A DNA stretch of 64,000 nucleotides from Skermania piniformis (GCF_019285775.1 NZ_CP079105.1:434001-498000), one strand, 5' to 3'. Numbered from the stretch's first letter, positions 39,628 through 48,264 are shown. Numbers and translations are program-made. Notes: generated by a model not told the origin, from the sequence alone.

Positions 39628-41112
39628 ATGGTTCGAGGTGACGAGCCGCGGCCGAGCTTGTCGGGCGCGCGACTGGCGGTTGCGGATGTCACCCACTACC
39701 TGACGTCCACGCCGGAGGGACCCACCGACTGGATGATCTACTGGGTGTTCGACAACGGGGCCGCCGGGCCACCGGAGATCGACGAGATCACTGCCGCGCT
39801 GCGCGATCGCGAGCAGTATGTGACCGCCTTGGCCCGGCGGGTCGTGGAAGTTCCGGGCAACCTCGACAGCCCGTACTGGGTCGCCGATCACACCCCGCTG
39901 ACGGACCGGCTGTCGGTGTCGGCCGACCCGATCACCTGGCACGATGCATTGCACTCGATCTTGCGGCAATTCATTCCGGGGATCGATGTTCGTGAGTTCA
40001 CCTGGCGATTGACCGTGCACACCGACGTCCGCGGTGCGCCTACCGGTCCGGACGGCTCGGCCACTGGGTTCGAGAGTGGCTCGGCCACTGGGTTCGAGAG
40101 TGGCTCGGCCACTGTCGTATCGGCGCAGTTTTCGCACGCGGTCCTCTTCGGCAAGCAGCTCGAGGCGGTGTCTCAGGCACTGTTCGCGCAGGTGCCCGCG
40201 CCGCTGCGGGTCGACGGATTGGGTGCTGCAGTCGCGCGACCCCGGCCGATCAGTGCCGGCCTGCTCGGGCTGGTTCGGCTGCCATACGAGTTCGCTCGCT
40301 GGCAGGTGCTGCAGCGGCGCGCTGTGCGGACGATCCACCGCGCCGGCCGGCTCGCCGTGCCGGGCGCCGCACGTCAGGCGAGGCTGATCGACTCGCGGCC
40401 GATGCCGGTAGCGGCCACCGCGCTGCTTCCGGAGGTCCGGGTGTTGCGGCCGGACTTGGCCGGTGTCCGCGGCAAGGGGGTCACCGTGACCGCGTTCGTA
40501 CTGACCGCCGTGTCGTTTGTTGCCGAGCGCTATCAGAACGAGGTCGGGCAGCCCTGCCTGCCCGACCTGACCGCGTTGGTGTGGGTCGCGCTCGGCGACG
40601 ACTCGCGGATGCCGGGGGTGAACCAGGTCACCGAGATCGAAACGGACCTGTGCCCGGCAATTGCCGATCCGCTGGAGCGGGCCCGGGCCGTCAATGCGGC
40701 ACTGTCGAGCGCGAGCGTGGCGGAGCGGCGGTTGGAACCGCTGTATCAGGCACAAGCTGCCACGCCGTTCCCGATCCACCGGTGGCTGTTGCGCCGGGTG
40801 TCGGGTCGGACGTCGACAGCGCGATGCGATATCGCCGTCTCGAGCGTGCAGCGTGGCGATACCAGCGCCGACTGGTCGCTGGCGGGTCGGCCGCATGCCT
40901 TCGGGTGCCACCTGGGCCGAGTCATGACCACCTATCCGCACCTGTCGCACACCTTGACCGGCGGGGGTGACGATCTCACCGTCACCGTGACCGCACTCCC
41001 GACCACCATCGATATCGATCGCTACGCACGTCTGCTCGCTGCCGCATTCGCCGATCTCGGAGCGGCGTTCGCCGATGTGGCCGCCGGCGCGGAGATCGGC
41101 AGCACCGATTGA
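39628..41112 (+). CDS. WS/DGAT-like acyltransferase with degenerate motif
   Basis: A 494-residue protein with the two-lobed layout of the wax ester synthase/diacylglycerol acyltransferase family in the CoA-dependent acyltransferase superfamily: an N-terminal LAVADVTHYL segment and a C-terminal lobe with GKGVTVTAFVLTAVSF, ADPLERARAVNAAL and FGCHLGRVMTTYPHL. The catalytic HHxxxDG is not intact; the corresponding place appears to read SHAVLFG near residue 170, keeping one histidine but not the aspartate. It may therefore be a weak or altered acyltransferase. An in-frame eight-residue repeat (GSATGFES, two full copies) lies just before it. ATG at 39628 is chosen; ATG 39568, overlapping the methyltransferase gene, is also possible. 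Confidence 0.6.
   Translation: MVRGDEPRPSLSGARLAVADVTHYLTSTPEGPTDWMIYWVFDNGAAGPPEIDEITAALRDREQYVTALARRVVEVPGNLDSPYWVADHTPLTDRLSVSADPITWHDALHSILRQFIPGIDVREFTWRLTVHTDVRGAPTGPDGSATGFESGSATGFESGSATVVSAQFSHAVLFGKQLEAVSQALFAQVPAPLRVDGLGAAVARPRPISAGLLGLVRLPYEFARWQVLQRRAVRTIHRAGRLAVPGAARQARLIDSRPMPVAATALLPEVRVLRPDLAGVRGKGVTVTAFVLTAVSFVAERYQNEVGQPCLPDLTALVWVALGDDSRMPGVNQVTEIETDLCPAIADPLERARAVNAALSSASVAERRLEPLYQAQAATPFPIHRWLLRRVSGRTSTARCDIAVSSVQRGDTSADWSLAGRPHAFGCHLGRVMTTYPHLSHTLTGGGDDLTVTVTALPTTIDIDRYARLLAAAFADLGAAFADVAAGAEIGSTD
40054..40114. repeat. Tandem 24-bp copies inside the acyltransferase gene
   Basis: A 24-base unit occupies 40054-40077 and 40078-40101 without differences, and the first 13 bases recur at 40102-40114. 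It encodes GSATGFES repeated in frame, next to the degenerate active-site motif. The identity of the copies implies a recent duplication. Confidence 0.9.
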
Positions 41113-41593
41113 GCGTCGTTGTGTGCGGCGGCACCTGCGCAGGCGCGGTGTGCTTCGTCCACCATGTCTGAGCAGTCGACAACTGGCCACCCACAGCGCT
41201 GGCCACCCACCGCGCTCGTCAGCGGCGACCGCTACGAAGATCGACTTCAGCTACTAGCCAGCAATCAGCCGGTGATCGGCACGCTGCACGAAGGAAATCC
41301 CGGCGGACCGGGTCTTCGGTGCCCGCGATCCGAGCCCGGTGCCACCAAACCTGCACGTCAACGACCGCCCCGTGCTGAAGCTTCGTGGTCGGCCGACCGG
41401 CAAAGTTGCTCTTGAACTAGGGAAACGTCACTTTTTCGGAGTCCTCGACTCGCGCTATCCGGCCATTTTCGGGTTACCACTTGGTAATGAGTACTAAAAT
41501 AAACGACGCATCGCGTACGGCAGCAATCACGCGGCGTACGACGGCACGGAAATCAGCGCGCCGTCGTACGCCCGAGTCAAGAAAGCAGTCAAA
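41113..41593. other. Intergenic region with repeats, no clear gene
   Basis: About 480 bases between the acyltransferase and second FkbM gene. An open frame at 41119-41415 lacks a ribosome site and recognisable features. A 16-bp tandem duplication (CTGGCCACCCAC followed by AGCG or CGCG) lies at 41183-41214. The second half is AT-rich, with an inverted repeat TTACC-ACTT-GGTAA at 41474-41487 and a perfect 13-bp inverted repeat at 41533-41572. It probably contains a transcription end, then the promoter and leader of the FkbM gene; some of it may be gene remnant. Confidence 0.55.
41533..41572. repeat. Perfect 13-bp inverted repeat in leader region
   Basis: GGCGTACGACGGC at 41533-41545 is the exact reverse complement of GCCGTCGTACGCC at 41560-41572, with 14 bases between. 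It would form a strong hairpin 22 bases before the GTG of the FkbM-type gene. No T-run follows, so it is not a classic intrinsic terminator; a leader structure or a protein-binding site is possible. Confidence 0.8.
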
Positions 41594-42547
41594 GTGAAGG
41601 TCCACTCGATCTTAGGAGCCGAGCGTCCATCCATGCAGAACGTGGAAAATATTTTTTCCCAGCACGGCGAAGATGGTGTTGTCGATTCGATTCTGACGTC
41701 TCTGCCCGAGCGTGATGGGTGGGCGGTCGAGTTCGGCGCGTGGGATGGAGTCTTCCTGAGCAATACCGCCGCGCTGGTCGAACAGGGTTATCGAAGGGTC
41801 CTCATCGAGGGCGGAGAATCTCGTTATCGCGACTTGAAGGCGCGGCTCGCCGTGGAGCCGAAGGCGATTCCGATCCATGCGATGGTGGGGTGGGAAGGTG
41901 ATCAAAAACTGGACCGTATCCTCGCTCGGACCGATGTCCCACTGGACTTCGACGTCCTTTCCATCGATATCGACGGCAACGATTACCACGTCTGGAAGGC
42001 GGTGGAGAAGTATCGGCCGAAGCTGGTGGTGATCGAGTTCAACCCGACCATCCGTGACGGTATCGATTTCGTCCAGCCTGCCGACCCGGCCGTCCGCCGC
42101 GGCAGCTCGCTCACCGCGTTGGTGGAACTTGCTGCGACCAAGCGCTATTCGCTCGCCGCGACCACGCTGTGCAACGCCTTCTTCGTCACCGACGAGTTGC
42201 TACCGCATCTGGACATCGCCGACAACTCGATCGAGGCGTTACATCCGCATTCTCCGGCCGTCTCGGACGTGTTCTTCGGTTTCGACGGCACCGCCGTCTT
42301 CACCGGCTCGGCCGGCTTACTGTGGCACGGTTTGGAACAACCGGAAGAGATACGGCTGCTGCCCCGACTCTTCGTCGGCTTCCCGGGAGACTTCGGCCGC
42401 GTCCGGAGCGTGCTGTTCGGCCTGTATCGGCTGCTGCGGGTGCGGAAGGGACGTCGTGGCCGTTCGGGTCCGTCGAGCGGACCTACCGAACGGACGGCAG
42501 TAGGTACCGGCGTGGCTGATCGGCAGACGTCCGGCACCGCCGACTGA
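41594..42547 (+). CDS. FkbM-like methyltransferase
   Basis: A 317-residue protein with a methyltransferase-type Rossmann core. The N-terminus NVENIFSQHGEDGVVDSIL is followed by WAVEFGAWDGVFLSNTAALV near 43-62 (SAM motif I) and the family-like FDVLSIDIDGNDYHVWKAV near 118-136, with a central aspartate pair. The C-terminal 50 residues are basic and low in complexity. It resembles FkbM-family proteins that modify cell-surface glycans. GTG at 41594 has no strong ribosome site. It is the last gene of the accessory block. Confidence 0.72.
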   Translation: MKVHSILGAERPSMQNVENIFSQHGEDGVVDSILTSLPERDGWAVEFGAWDGVFLSNTAALVEQGYRRVLIEGGESRYRDLKARLAVEPKAIPIHAMVGWEGDQKLDRILARTDVPLDFDVLSIDIDGNDYHVWKAVEKYRPKLVVIEFNPTIRDGIDFVQPADPAVRRGSSLTALVELAATKRYSLAATTLCNAFFVTDELLPHLDIADNSIEALHPHSPAVSDVFFGFDGTAVFTGSAGLLWHGLEQPEEIRLLPRLFVGFPGDFGRVRSVLFGLYRLLRVRKGRRGRSGPSSGPTERTAVGTGVADRQTSGTAD

Positions 42548-42634
42548 ACGTCCCTGGGGTTTCCGCGCCGGCGTCGGCGGGTTCGGCGCCGGCCGGTGTT
42601 GCCGTCCGGCGTCATCTCGACCAGACTCGGTGCG

Positions 42635-43576
42635 GTGATCGAGGTCAAGGGGCTGACGAAGTACTTCGGAGCAACGCACGCCGTCGAGGATCTGACGTTC
42701 ACCGTCGCGCCGGGGCAGGTCACCGGGTTTCTCGGGCCGAACGGCGCCGGCAAGTCCACGACGATGCGGATGATTCTCGGTCTGGACAAGCCCACGTCGG
42801 GGGTGGCGTTGATCCAGGGCCGGCCGTACGCCGAACTGACCCATCCGTTGCGCACCGTGGGGGCGCTGCTGGATGCCCGCTGGGTGCATCCGAACCGGTC
42901 GGCGCGGGCGCATCTGCAGTGGATGGCGGCGTCCAGCGGGATTCCCAAGGCGCGGGTCGACGAGGTGCTGCGGCTGGTCGGGCTGACCGATGTCGCGGGC
43001 AAGTCGGCCGGTGGCTTCTCGCTCGGCATGTCGCAGCGGCTGGGCCTGGCCGGTGCGTTGCTCGGCGACCCGCCGGTGCTGCTGTTCGACGAGCCGGTGA
43101 ACGGATTGGATCCCGAGGGGATCCTGTGGATCCGGCGGTTTATGCAACGGCTCGCCGGTGAAGGCCGCACCGTGCTGGTGTCGAGCCACCTGCTGTCGGA
43201 GATGGCGCAGACCGCGGACCAGCTGGTGGTGATCGGACGCGGTCGGCTGATCTCGGTCGCCACCGTGCAGGAGTTCGTCGGTCGCTCGTCGGAATCGGCG
43301 GTCCGGGTGCGGAGTCCGGAGCTGGACCGGCTGCGCGGGCTGCTCACCGAACGCGGGGTCGTGTTCCGGGAGGATCCCGGCGCGACGGGTGCGGCGCTGC
43401 TGGTGACCGGGATGCCGGCCGAGGAGATCGGCGGGTTCTGCGCCGACAACCGGATCGTGCTCTACGAGTTGGCGCCGCAGCATGGATCGCTGGAGGAGGC
43501 GTTCATGAAACTGACCGGCGGTGACGTCGAGTACCACGGCTCCGGTATGGACGACGTCATGGGTGGTGCGCTGTGA
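42635..43576 (+). CDS. ABC transporter ATP-binding protein
   Basis: A 313-residue ATPase with Walker A GPNGAGKST near residues 38-46, signature SLGMSQRLGLAGAL near 130-143, Walker B VLLFDEPVNGLDPEG and the H-loop SSHLLSEM. The non-canonical signature (SLGMSQ rather than LSGGQ) is normal in the bacitracin/lantibiotic-type ABC-2 exporters. GTG at 42635 precedes the conserved IEVKGLTKYFG. It overlaps the permease gene by four bases. It may export a product of the neighbouring block, but this is only positional. Confidence 0.92.
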   Translation: MIEVKGLTKYFGATHAVEDLTFTVAPGQVTGFLGPNGAGKSTTMRMILGLDKPTSGVALIQGRPYAELTHPLRTVGALLDARWVHPNRSARAHLQWMAASSGIPKARVDEVLRLVGLTDVAGKSAGGFSLGMSQRLGLAGALLGDPPVLLFDEPVNGLDPEGILWIRRFMQRLAGEGRTVLVSSHLLSEMAQTADQLVVIGRGRLISVATVQEFVGRSSESAVRVRSPELDRLRGLLTERGVVFREDPGATGAALLVTGMPAEEIGGFCADNRIVLYELAPQHGSLEEAFMKLTGGDVEYHGSGMDDVMGGAL

Positions 43577-44346
43577 TGGGCGCGCTGGCGGCCGAACGGA
43601 TCAAGCTGACCTCGGTCCGCTCGCCGTGGTGGTGTTCGGCGATCATCGTCGTACTCGGACTCGGCTTCGCCGGGCTGATGGGCTGGGTCGGCAAGCAGGC
43701 GGCCGCGGACCCGACCAACTCCGACGAGTTCGCCGGACTCACCCCGGACCTCGCGGCCAGCGGTGTGTCCGGGTTCGGCATCCTGGTGCTCTCCGTGCTC
43801 GCTGCGTTGAGCGTCACCAGCGAGTACCGGTTCGGGATCATCCGGACGACGTTCCAGGCGATGCCCCGCCGCTGGCCCGTGCTGGTGGCCAAAGCGGTGC
43901 TGATCGGGCTGTACGGCGCGGTGCTCACCGCGGTGGTGGCGTTTGCGGCGGTCTATCTGGCCAAGGCGGTCGCCGGGCCGGCGGCGTCGGGCGACCTGGT
44001 GTTCAGCGACGCGACCAACGCTCGGTCGATGTACGGCATCCCGATCTACGCGTTCCTCTGTGTCGTGCTGGCGATCGGGGTCGGCGCACTGTTACGGCAG
44101 TCGGCCGCCGCGATCGCGTTGCTGCTGCTCTGGCCGTTGCTCCTGGAGAACTTGGTCGGCCTGCTCGGTTCGGTCGGGCGCAACATCCAGCCGTTCCTGC
44201 CCTTCGTCAACGCCAATCATTTTCTGGGTCAGGCCACCGGCATCGATTTTCCGTGGGGCCCGTGGGGTTCGTTGCTCTACTTTGCCGCATGCGTGCTGGT
44301 CGTGTTCGGCGCCGCCGTCGTCGTCACCGATCTGCGCGACGCCTGA
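43573..44346 (+). CDS. ABC-2 type transporter permease
   Basis: A 257-residue membrane protein with six hydrophobic segments (about 20-40, 62-82, 101-130, 150-172, 180-200 and 230-252). The periplasmic and cytoplasmic pattern LSVTSEYRFGIIRTTFQAMPRR near 79-100 is the usual coupling helix region of ABC-2 permeases. Translationally coupled to the ATPase; GTG 43573 or ATG 43576 may be used. Confidence 0.88.
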   Translation: MMGALAAERIKLTSVRSPWWCSAIIVVLGLGFAGLMGWVGKQAAADPTNSDEFAGLTPDLAASGVSGFGILVLSVLAALSVTSEYRFGIIRTTFQAMPRRWPVLVAKAVLIGLYGAVLTAVVAFAAVYLAKAVAGPAASGDLVFSDATNARSMYGIPIYAFLCVVLAIGVGALLRQSAAAIALLLLWPLLLENLVGLLGSVGRNIQPFLPFVNANHFLGQATGIDFPWGPWGSLLYFAACVLVVFGAAVVVTDLRDA

Positions 44347-44441
44347 CCTGCAGCGCCCGCTCGAGTCCGAACGGCCGTGGTGGCCTACGGTGCCGATGCC
44401 GGACAATATCGGTATCGGTGTCGGACACACGGGGGAATGTC

Positions 44442-45899
44442 ATGAAGTCGGTGGTGGGTGCGGCTGTGGTCGCAACGATGCTGGTTGCGGCCGCGTGTGC
44501 CCGGCCGGAGCCGTCCGATCCGCCGCCGGCGCTGACCGCCGACGGGTTGGCGGCGGCGCTGTCGCCGGCCGCGCTGAGCGAGCATCTGCATCGGTTGCAG
44601 CAGATCGCCGGGGAGCACGACGACAATCGGGCGGTAGGCACGGCCGGCTACGACGCCGGTCTCGACTACGTGCGTGATCGCTTGACCGAGCGCGGGTTCC
44701 GGGTACAGACCCAGGACTTCGACGCAGTCACCTACGCGGTGACCGCGCATCGGCTGAGCAGCGCCGCGCAGGAGTTTCCGGCTATCCCGCTGAAATACTC
44801 CCCGGCCACCCCGGCGGCCGGGCTCACCGCGCGGACGATCCGGGTCGCCGGCGGGGAACGGCCCGGCTGCGCGGCTGCCGACTATGCCGGGCTCGACCTC
44901 GCGGGCGCGATCGTGGCTATCCCGCGCGGCGGCTGCACGTTCGAGCAGAAACAGGATCTGGCCGCCGATCGGGGCGCGGTGGCGGCGTTGATCGTCGATC
45001 CGAACGGTCCGTTGCTCAGTGGCATCCTCGGCGAGCCGGATGCCGGTCGAATCCCCGTCCTCGGTATCGCCGCCGACGACGCGGACCGGTTGCTGTCCAC
45101 CGCCGCGCCGGCCACGCTGGTCCTGGCCGCCACCACCACCCACACCCCGACCCGTAACCTCATCGCCCAGACCGACACCGGCAACACCGACAACGTCGTC
45201 CTGGTCGGCGCGCATCTGGACAGCGTGCCGGTCGGACCGGGCATCAACGACAACGGCACCGGGGTCGCGGCGGTGCTGGAGACGGCGTTGCAGCTGGGTA
45301 GTGCACCGCCGGTGCAGAACGCGGTCCGATTCGTCTGGTGGGGCGCCGAGGAGCTCGGGCTGCTGGGCTCCCGGCACTACGTCGATGCGATGAGCGAGGA
45401 CGAACTGACGAAGGTCGCGCTGTACCTCAATTTCGACATGCTGGGTTCGCCGAACTACGGCTATTTCGCCTACGACGGCGACGACTCCGACGCCGACGGC
45501 GCGCCGGCCGGACCGCCCGGTTCGGCCGGGATCGAGCGGACGCTCGCCGGCTATCTGCACGATCGGCAACACGTCGAGGTGGCCGGCACCGATTTCGACG
45601 GTCGATCGGACTACGGTCCGTTCATGGCCCGCGGCATCCCGGCCGGCGGGGTGGACAGCGGTGCCGATGCGAGCAAGACCGCGGCCCAGGTGGCGACGTG
45701 GGGTGGCGCCGCGGGGGAGCCGTTCGATCCGAACTATCACACGGCCGCGGATACCGTGGACAATGTGAACCTCGACGCCTTCGTCCGCAACTCGCGGGCG
45801 GTCGCGTTCGGGACGGCGACCTACGCGCTGTCGGTCGGCGGTCCCGACGGGGTCCCGGTCGGGCCGGAACGGATCCATGCCCGGAGTGGGCATGCCTAG
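44442..45899 (+). CDS. lpqL: LpqL-type M28 lipoprotein aminopeptidase
   Basis: A 485-residue exported metallopeptidase. The signal peptide ends in LVAAACARP, a lipobox with cysteine at residue 19. A PA domain (about 120-230) interrupts the fold, and the M28 zinc ligands follow: histidine and aspartate in GAHLDSVPVGPGINDNGTG near 254-272, EE in WWGAEELGLLGS near 297, aspartate in NFDMLGSPNYGY, and a final histidine in NYHTAADTVDN near 433. It cleaves N-terminal residues from peptides outside the membrane. ATG at 44442 has GGGGGAA upstream. Its place after the thi genes matches Rv0418. Confidence 0.9.
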   Translation: MKSVVGAAVVATMLVAAACARPEPSDPPPALTADGLAAALSPAALSEHLHRLQQIAGEHDDNRAVGTAGYDAGLDYVRDRLTERGFRVQTQDFDAVTYAVTAHRLSSAAQEFPAIPLKYSPATPAAGLTARTIRVAGGERPGCAAADYAGLDLAGAIVAIPRGGCTFEQKQDLAADRGAVAALIVDPNGPLLSGILGEPDAGRIPVLGIAADDADRLLSTAAPATLVLAATTTHTPTRNLIAQTDTGNTDNVVLVGAHLDSVPVGPGINDNGTGVAAVLETALQLGSAPPVQNAVRFVWWGAEELGLLGSRHYVDAMSEDELTKVALYLNFDMLGSPNYGYFAYDGDDSDADGAPAGPPGSAGIERTLAGYLHDRQHVEVAGTDFDGRSDYGPFMARGIPAGGVDSGADASKTAAQVATWGGAAGEPFDPNYHTAADTVDNVNLDAFVRNSRAVAFGTATYALSVGGPDGVPVGPERIHARSGHA

Positions 45900-45944
45900 C
45901 GACCGGTATCGAACATCGGCGCCCAGGCGAGATACGCTCGTTCG

Positions 45945-46769
45945 GTGACGCCGCAGCGGGCGACCGCGCCCGGTGTGCGGGCCGAGTTCATCGACGCCAT
46001 TCGCCGGCTGCGTGCAGTGCTCCCGGGCGATCCGGCATTCGGCGACGCCTTGTCCACCACCGGTACGGGTGGCCCACAAGTAGCTGCGCGTGCGACCGAG
46101 CGGTTGGTCGGGCCGAAACCGAGCGCAACCAAGGAGCTGAGCCTCGGCGCCCTGCAGGTATGGGAAGCAATGCGCCGCCGGGCCGGCCGGGGGGCCGAGC
46201 CGGCCGAGGTCACGGTCTTGTTCACCGATCTGGTGGCGTTTTCCAGCTGGTCGCTGCGGGTGGGCGACGAGGCGACGTTGGAGCTGCTGCGCAAGGTTGC
46301 CACCGCGATCGAACCGCCGATCGTCGAGCACGGTGGCCGGGTGGTGAAGCGACTGGGTGACGGGGTGATGGCCGTGTTCGAATCGCCGGACAGTGCCGTC
46401 TCGGCCGTCGTCGCGGCGCGGGCCGCGCTGGGTGGGGTGGACGTCGACGGCTACACCCCGCGGATGCGTGCCGGGTTGCATACCGGCATGCCGCGGGAGA
46501 TCGGCGGCGACTGGCTGGGCGTGGATGTGACCATTGCCGCCCGGGTCATGGAGGCCGGCGGAAACGGCAACACGATGCTGTCCGAGGCGACGCTGCACGC
46601 GTTGGCTCCGGCGACCCTGGGCCGGCTCGGCTACCGGGTCCGGCTGTACCGGCGCAGCCGGTTCGCCGGCCCGCTCAGCGGTGTGCCGGAAGACCTGAAG
46701 ATCTACTCGCTGCAGCCGGCCCGGTTGTCCGGCCGGGAGAGCCGCCAGAACGGCGACACCGGTCCGTGA
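45945..46769 (+). CDS. Class III adenylate/guanylate cyclase-like protein
   Basis: A 274-residue soluble protein with one cyclase homology domain at about 85-245. The metal aspartates are in LFTDLVAFSSWS near 93 and in VVKRLGDGVMAVF near 136; the adenine-selecting lysine (VVKRLGD) and aspartate (LGVDVT) are both present, pointing to ATP. The usual transition-state asparagine before AAR is threonine (DVTIAARV), so activity may be low, or it may act as a heterodimer or non-catalytic partner. The N-terminal 80 residues are unassigned. The last 67 bases overlap thiD in antisense. Confidence 0.82.
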   Translation: MTPQRATAPGVRAEFIDAIRRLRAVLPGDPAFGDALSTTGTGGPQVAARATERLVGPKPSATKELSLGALQVWEAMRRRAGRGAEPAEVTVLFTDLVAFSSWSLRVGDEATLELLRKVATAIEPPIVEHGGRVVKRLGDGVMAVFESPDSAVSAVVAARAALGGVDVDGYTPRMRAGLHTGMPREIGGDWLGVDVTIAARVMEAGGNGNTMLSEATLHALAPATLGRLGYRVRLYRRSRFAGPLSGVPEDLKIYSLQPARLSGRESRQNGDTGP

Positions 46770-47605
46770 CCCGCGCCCAGGTCGTAGGCAGCAGCCAGGC
46801 AGCGACTGACCCACTCCTTGGCGAACTCGACCGCCTCGGGCACCGATCGGCCGTGCGCCAAGGCGCTCGCGATGGCGGCGGCGAGCGTGTCCCCCGCGCC
46901 GTGGTCGTTGCCGGTGGCCACCCGAGGGCGGGTGTAGGAGATCATCCGGTCGCCGTCGTAGAGCAGATCGGTGCTGGTCGCCGCGCCACGTAGGTGCCCG
47001 CCCTTGACCAGGGCCCACTGCGCACCCAGATGGTGTAGCAGTTCGGCGGCGCGCCGGGCGGTGGTGTCGTCGATCACGTCGATCCCGGTGATCAGCCGCA
47101 CCTCGTCCAGGTTCGGGGTGACCACGGTGGCCAGCGGGATCAGCGTGTGCCGAACCGCATCCAGCGCGTCCGGGCGCAACAACGAGTCACCGTGCATCGA
47201 GGCGCACACCGGATCGACCACCAGTGGAATCGATCCGGCCCGGCCGAGCCCCACCTCGCCGCAGACGTCGGCGACCGCATCGATGATCGCGGTGGAGGCG
47301 AGCATGCCCGTCTTCGCTGCCCCGATTCCGATATCGCCGACCACCGCGCGCACCTGATCGGCCACGACGTCCGGCGGGATTTCGTGGAACCGGCTGACTC
47401 CCACGGTGTTCTGCACCGTGACCGCCGCGACCGCGACGACCGCGTGGACCCCGCACAACGCCATCGTCCGACTGTCGGCCTGGATTCCGGCGCCGCCACC
47501 GGAATCGGTGCCGGCGATGGTGAGCACCCGGACCGGGGTCCGGCCGGTGCGGGGTAGGGGAAGCAGTTCCACCGCGCCGAGGCTACCGGCCGGTGTGCTG
47601 GTCAC
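46703..47605 (-). CDS. thiD: Hydroxymethylpyrimidine (phosphate) kinase
   Basis: A 300-residue ribokinase-fold enzyme phosphorylating HMP and HMP-P for thiamine synthesis. TIAGTDSGGGAGIQADSRT near 29-47 forms the substrate site, DPVCASMHGDSLL near 145-157 and the anion hole in GNDHGAGDTLAAAIAS near 242-257 with the catalytic aspartate. GTG at 47605 overlaps the TetR stop by four bases, so the regulator is in the same transcript. The C-terminal part is encoded opposite the end of the cyclase gene. Confidence 0.93.
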   Translation of the reverse strand: MTSTPAGSLGAVELLPLPRTGRTPVRVLTIAGTDSGGGAGIQADSRTMALCGVHAVVAVAAVTVQNTVGVSRFHEIPPDVVADQVRAVVGDIGIGAAKTGMLASTAIIDAVADVCGEVGLGRAGSIPLVVDPVCASMHGDSLLRPDALDAVRHTLIPLATVVTPNLDEVRLITGIDVIDDTTARRAAELLHHLGAQWALVKGGHLRGAATSTDLLYDGDRMISYTRPRVATGNDHGAGDTLAAAIASALAHGRSVPEAVEFAKEWVSRCLAAAYDLGAGHGPVSPFWRLSRPDNRAGCSE

Positions 47606-48264
47606 GGTGTCGCTTCCGCGGGCCGGAGTGCGGGTGGGCCGGGCAACGGGCGCGCGCACAGCTCACCCGCCGCATCTTTGCTCAGACCGAACGCGCGCAG
47701 CACCCGGGCGGTCATCTGGTCGGCGAGCCGGCCCGCGTCGGCTTCGGGGTGGGCATCGAGCAGTTGCAGCACTCCGAGCAGCGCCCCGCCGGCGGTCATC
47801 AGGGCCAGTTCGACGTCGTCGATGTCGAACCGGCGGGTGGTTGCCGCGGCCGTCAGATCGGCGCGGGCGCGGCCGGCCAATCCCGCATCGCGCAACAACA
47901 CCGCGGTGCCCTCGTTGAGCAGGATGCGCACCATCTGCGGGGCTTCGCGCTGCAGCCGCGCAGTTGTCCGGAAGCTGACCGCGAACACTTCGGCGGGGTC
48001 GTCGTAGCCGGCGACGATCTGGTCGAGCGCGCCGGCGTAGGTGTCCAGAACCTCGGCGACGGCCGCCTCGAACAGGGCGTCCTTGCTTTCGAAGTGGTTG
48101 TAGAAGCTGCCGAAGCCGACGTCCGCGGCGTCGGTGATCTGCTGGATGCTCACGTTGGTCCGGCCATCGGCGAGGAAACCTTGCGCGGCCGACAGCAGCG
48201 CCGCACGGGTGCGCTGTCGGCGCCGGTCGGTGCGGCTGGCAACTTCCGCAGGCTCAGCGGTCAT
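47602..48264 (-). CDS. TetR family regulator coupled to thiD
   Basis: A 220-residue regulator with the TetR helix-turn-helix at about 18-62 (NVSIQQITDAADVGFGSFYNHF) and a C-terminal ligand domain. It overlaps thiD by four bases, which is unusual for a thiamine gene; the regulator may control an unrelated target from a shared promoter. ATG at 48264. Confidence 0.85.
   Translation of the reverse strand: MTAEPAEVASRTDRRRQRTRAALLSAAQGFLADGRTNVSIQQITDAADVGFGSFYNHFESKDALFEAAVAEVLDTYAGALDQIVAGYDDPAEVFAVSFRTTARLQREAPQMVRILLNEGTAVLLRDAGLAGRARADLTAAATTRRFDIDDVELALMTAGGALLGVLQLLDAHPEADAGRLADQMTARVLRAFGLSKDAAGELCARPLPGPPALRPAEATP

Noticed and set aside
41119-41415. Plus-strand open frame of 98 codons after the acyltransferase
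   Set aside because: No ribosome site, includes a 16-bp tandem duplication, and residue composition is not protein-like; kept only as intergenic.
44385-47018. Open frame of 877 codons antisense to lpqL and the cyclase gene
   Set aside because: Low-complexity Arg/Gly/Asp-rich shadow of two genes with clear catalytic motifs.
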